A stretch of DNA of 6,318 nucleotides from an uncultured Eubacteriales bacterium (GTDB lineage Bacteria > Bacillota > Clostridia > Lachnospirales > CAG-274): assembly GCA_902497185.1 (NCBI GenBank), contig CABVEG010000104.1:1-6318 (forward strand), written 5' to 3'. Within the stretch, counting starts at the first letter, position 1; every line of letters begins with the position of its first letter. Under the pieces are notes generated by a model. It was not told where the DNA came from. It saw nothing but the letters and a program-made list of their open reading frames with translations, and did not search any database. Made by a program: the position numbers and the translations under genes. Of the stretch, positions 4,348-6,318 are shown one piece after another.

Positions 4348-6318
4348 ATGAATAATAAAATGGTGCTCGGCATACTTTCAGTATATGCAGTTATATTGTG
4401 CGGTGTTTTAGCGCTGCAAATTGCACAGAGTAAAGCTATAAACCCTACACCTTCAAATTCAGAAACCGTTGCAGTTGAGGACAGGCTGGACTCTGCTGTT
4501 GTAATATATGAAAACAGTCCGGTTATGCTTGTTGATAAAGCTCAAATGCTTATAAACAAAAAGGATCCTGCTATGGTTCCTGTTTTTGAAAATCAAACCA
4601 TATATGTTCCCACTGCCTTTTTTCAGTCAGCCTATAATGCTGCCGCATCAGAGGATTTATCCTCCTGCCAAGCAACAATAAGACTTGATAATCAGGCATT
4701 GGTTCTTGACAGAAAAACTGCCGACCTTGTTGACAGCTCACGAGAAAAGGACATTGAATATAACAACAAAGTATTTATAAAAAACGGTTGTATATATGTA
4801 CCGGTTGAAGTTTTTGCAGAGGCATTTGACAAATCAGTGCACTACTATGATAACCTTGTAATTATATCTGATATGAAAAATGTTTTTACCGATACTGAAA
4901 GCACAGACTTCATAAACAGCCTTAAATCACAGGTTAATGACCTACCATATGTAGGCAGTGAAGAAAATATGAAGGAAATATCAGATATTGGCACAGCTGA
5001 TAATATATTAAAACAAATAGGTACAAACGAAAACAGCAACGCTTCCCATGATGCGATCAAGCTCCTTGAAAACAAGGACAGCAACACTGTATGTACATCT
5101 AACGGTTATATATATTATGGAAACAACAATGTTATTTATGTGTTAAATACTGAAAATAATATACTTAGCACAGTATCTGTTATTAAATTTGAAAATGAAT
5201 TTAAAAGCCAAAAACTTTATGTCAACAATAACACACTTATTGTCTTGGGAAATCAATCAAGCAATGACGAAAATAACGAAAATGAATTTTCTCACAGTTC
5301 AATAGCTTGTGTATATGACATTACAAACCCTGTTAAGCCTGCAAAACTTAAAGAGCTTGAAATTGAAGGCTATTATGAAAACTCCATACTTTATAACGGA
5401 TATATATATCTTTTAATAAGAGCTCCAATAACAGAGCTTACAAAAAACGGACATTATTATCCTCCATCTTACAAAGATTCTGCATCAACTGAAGAAATTA
5501 ATATTCTTTCTTATGAAAATATGCAGTATTTCCCTGAAGGCAAGGGTAAGGACTATACAATAGTGGCTTCAATCAATATAGAAGATGTTATTACACCTTC
5601 CGAAGTAAAAGCTTATTTATGCAGCGGCGACAATATATATATGTCAAGTACAGGTATATATGTAGCAAAAAACAGATACAATGCTTTTGATTCAAATGAA
5701 AATGTTGAAAATACATTTATATACAAATTAGGTCTTTCAAGCGGTAAAATATATACTTCCGGAAAGGGAAACGTAAAAGGATATGTTCCTAACAAGAACT
5801 CAATGAATGAGTATTCAGGCTATTTCAGACTTGTTACACAGTTTAAAAAGAGAGGCTCCAATAAAGATATAACTAATGTTTATATTCTTAATAACAACCT
5901 TGAAATGTGTGGCTATGCAAACGAAATAGTGTCAGGAGCTAACATAGGTTCTACTATTTTCTCTCAAAATATGCTTTTTATAACACCTGAAAACAGTCAG
6001 TCAATTTATTCAGTTGACCTGAAAGAGCCAACTAATCCAAAAGGAAACGGTGTATTAAGGCTTTCAACATACTTGTTTCAATATTTCCTCTACAGCGAAG
6101 AGCTTGGAAGAGGAAATATTGAAACAAGTATGTTTAAAGACACCTCATCATTCTACTTTGACAAGGAAAAGAATACCTTTACTCTTCCTGTGACAATATA
6201 TGACAGTGCCGAAAAGGAAAATATAACTTTTAACGGCGGTTATGTCTATAAGGTAGACCTTGACGACGGCTTTGAAAGACTTGGAAGTCTTACTATGCCT
6301 GACGGTGTTTCAGTTATC
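4348..6318 (+). CDS. Anchored or secreted protein with Cu-amine-oxidase-N-like and beta-propeller domains (3' end missing)
   Basis: The frame is open for 657 codons to the window edge, so the C-terminus is missing. Residues 5-25 are hydrophobic and act as a signal peptide or N-terminal anchor. There is no lipobox: the residue before C18 is Leu. Residues about 50-175 resemble the copper amine oxidase N-terminal-like domain common in clostridial surface proteins. Two half-motifs are visible, TIYVPTAFFQSAY (84-96) and CIYVPVEVFAEAFDKSVHYYD (148-168). From about 245 onwards the sequence fits the secreted C-terminal beta-propeller family: SNGYIYYGNNNVIYVLN, VYDITNPVKPAKL, the SMNEYSGYFRLVT segment at 485-497, SIYSVDLKEPTNP at 552-564, and FYFDKEKNTFTLPV at 602-615. 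The function of this family is not established; an extracellular binding or scaffold role is a guess. It lies 59 bases after the hydrolase gene, behind a hairpin. Residues 572-598 coincide with a large inverted repeat and appear shorter than expected for the family. Confidence 0.82.
   Translation, partial: MNNKMVLGILSVYAVILCGVLALQIAQSKAINPTPSNSETVAVEDRLDSAVVIYENSPVMLVDKAQMLINKKDPAMVPVFENQTIYVPTAFFQSAYNAAASEDLSSCQATIRLDNQALVLDRKTADLVDSSREKDIEYNNKVFIKNGCIYVPVEVFAEAFDKSVHYYDNLVIISDMKNVFTDTESTDFINSLKSQVNDLPYVGSEENMKEISDIGTADNILKQIGTNENSNASHDAIKLLENKDSNTVCTSNGYIYYGNNNVIYVLNTENNILSTVSVIKFENEFKSQKLYVNNNTLIVLGNQSSNDENNENEFSHSSIACVYDITNPVKPAKLKELEIEGYYENSILYNGYIYLLIRAPITELTKNGHYYPPSYKDSASTEEINILSYENMQYFPEGKGKDYTIVASINIEDVITPSEVKAYLCSGDNIYMSSTGIYVAKNRYNAFDSNENVENTFIYKLGLSSGKIYTSGKGNVKGYVPNKNSMNEYSGYFRLVTQFKKRGSNKDITNVYILNNNLEMCGYANEIVSGANIGSTIFSQNMLFITPENSQSIYSVDLKEPTNPKGNGVLRLSTYLFQYFLYSEELGRGNIETSMFKDTSSFYFDKEKNTFTLPVTIYDSAEKENITFNGGYVYKVDLDDGFERLGSLTMPDGVSVI
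6061..6139 (+). repeat. Near-perfect 31-bp inverted repeat inside the propeller gene
   Basis: Arms 6061-6091 and 6109-6139 are reverse complements at 30 of 31 positions. Pairs 6066-6091 with 6109-6134 are uninterrupted (26 bp). The only mismatch is C6065 against T6135, and the loop is the 17 bases 6092-6108. The frame stays open through both arms, which encode residues 572-598. The right arm is followed by AGACACC and the left is preceded by GTATTAAGG, so neither strand has the T-run of a terminator. Confidence 0.95.

Noticed and set aside
4348..4437. Lipoprotein signal in the propeller protein (Cys at residue 18)
   Set aside because: The residues before C18 are V-I-L, which does not fit a lipobox needing a small residue at -1.
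4845..5795. Minus-strand ORFs at 4845-5087 and 5613-5795
   Set aside because: They are antisense to the well-supported open frame of the propeller protein and show no family resemblance.

Overview
This A+T-rich window carries five genes, all on the + strand and closely spaced. Their families, the strong Shine-Dalgarno sequences and the AGA/ATA-rich codon use point to a low-GC Gram-positive bacterium of the Clostridia type. I cannot name a genus from the sequence. There are no RNA genes, transposons, CRISPR arrays or phage genes in view.

Layout: (1) 18-1109, a CdaR/PucR-type transcriptional regulator with a C-terminal helix-turn-helix. (2) 1152-1859, FtsE, the ATPase of the FtsEX complex. (3) 1828-3054, FtsX, its membrane partner, overlapping ftsE by 32 bases. 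(4) 3083-4288, a secreted coiled-coil M23 endopeptidase of the PcsB/CwlO/EnvC-like type with an intact active site. (5) 4348 to beyond the window end, an N-terminally anchored or secreted protein with a copper-amine-oxidase-N-like domain followed by a C-terminal beta-propeller domain. The last gene is cut by the window edge. The longest non-coding gap is 59 bases.

The core is a standard cell-wall module. FtsE binds and hydrolyses ATP in the cytoplasm. FtsX spans the membrane and passes the conformational change through its large extracellular loop to the coiled coil of a peptidoglycan hydrolase. The gene directly downstream encodes just such a hydrolase. The regulator upstream and the propeller protein downstream are co-oriented, but their connection to this module is only inferred from position.

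Nothing here looks like a wholly new system. Two things stand out. First, a nearly perfect 31-bp inverted repeat (30 of 31 pairs, 26 of them uninterrupted, 17-base loop) lies inside the beta-propeller coding sequence at 6061-6139, where the protein also looks compressed relative to its family. This may be a template-switch product, a functional hairpin or an assembly fault. Second, FtsX carries a low-complexity Ala/Gln/Thr/Pro-rich insertion of about 100 residues in the extracellular loop that normally contacts the hydrolase. Lesser points are an A+T-rich hairpin between the hydrolase and propeller genes, and a heptad duplication in the hydrolase coiled coil.
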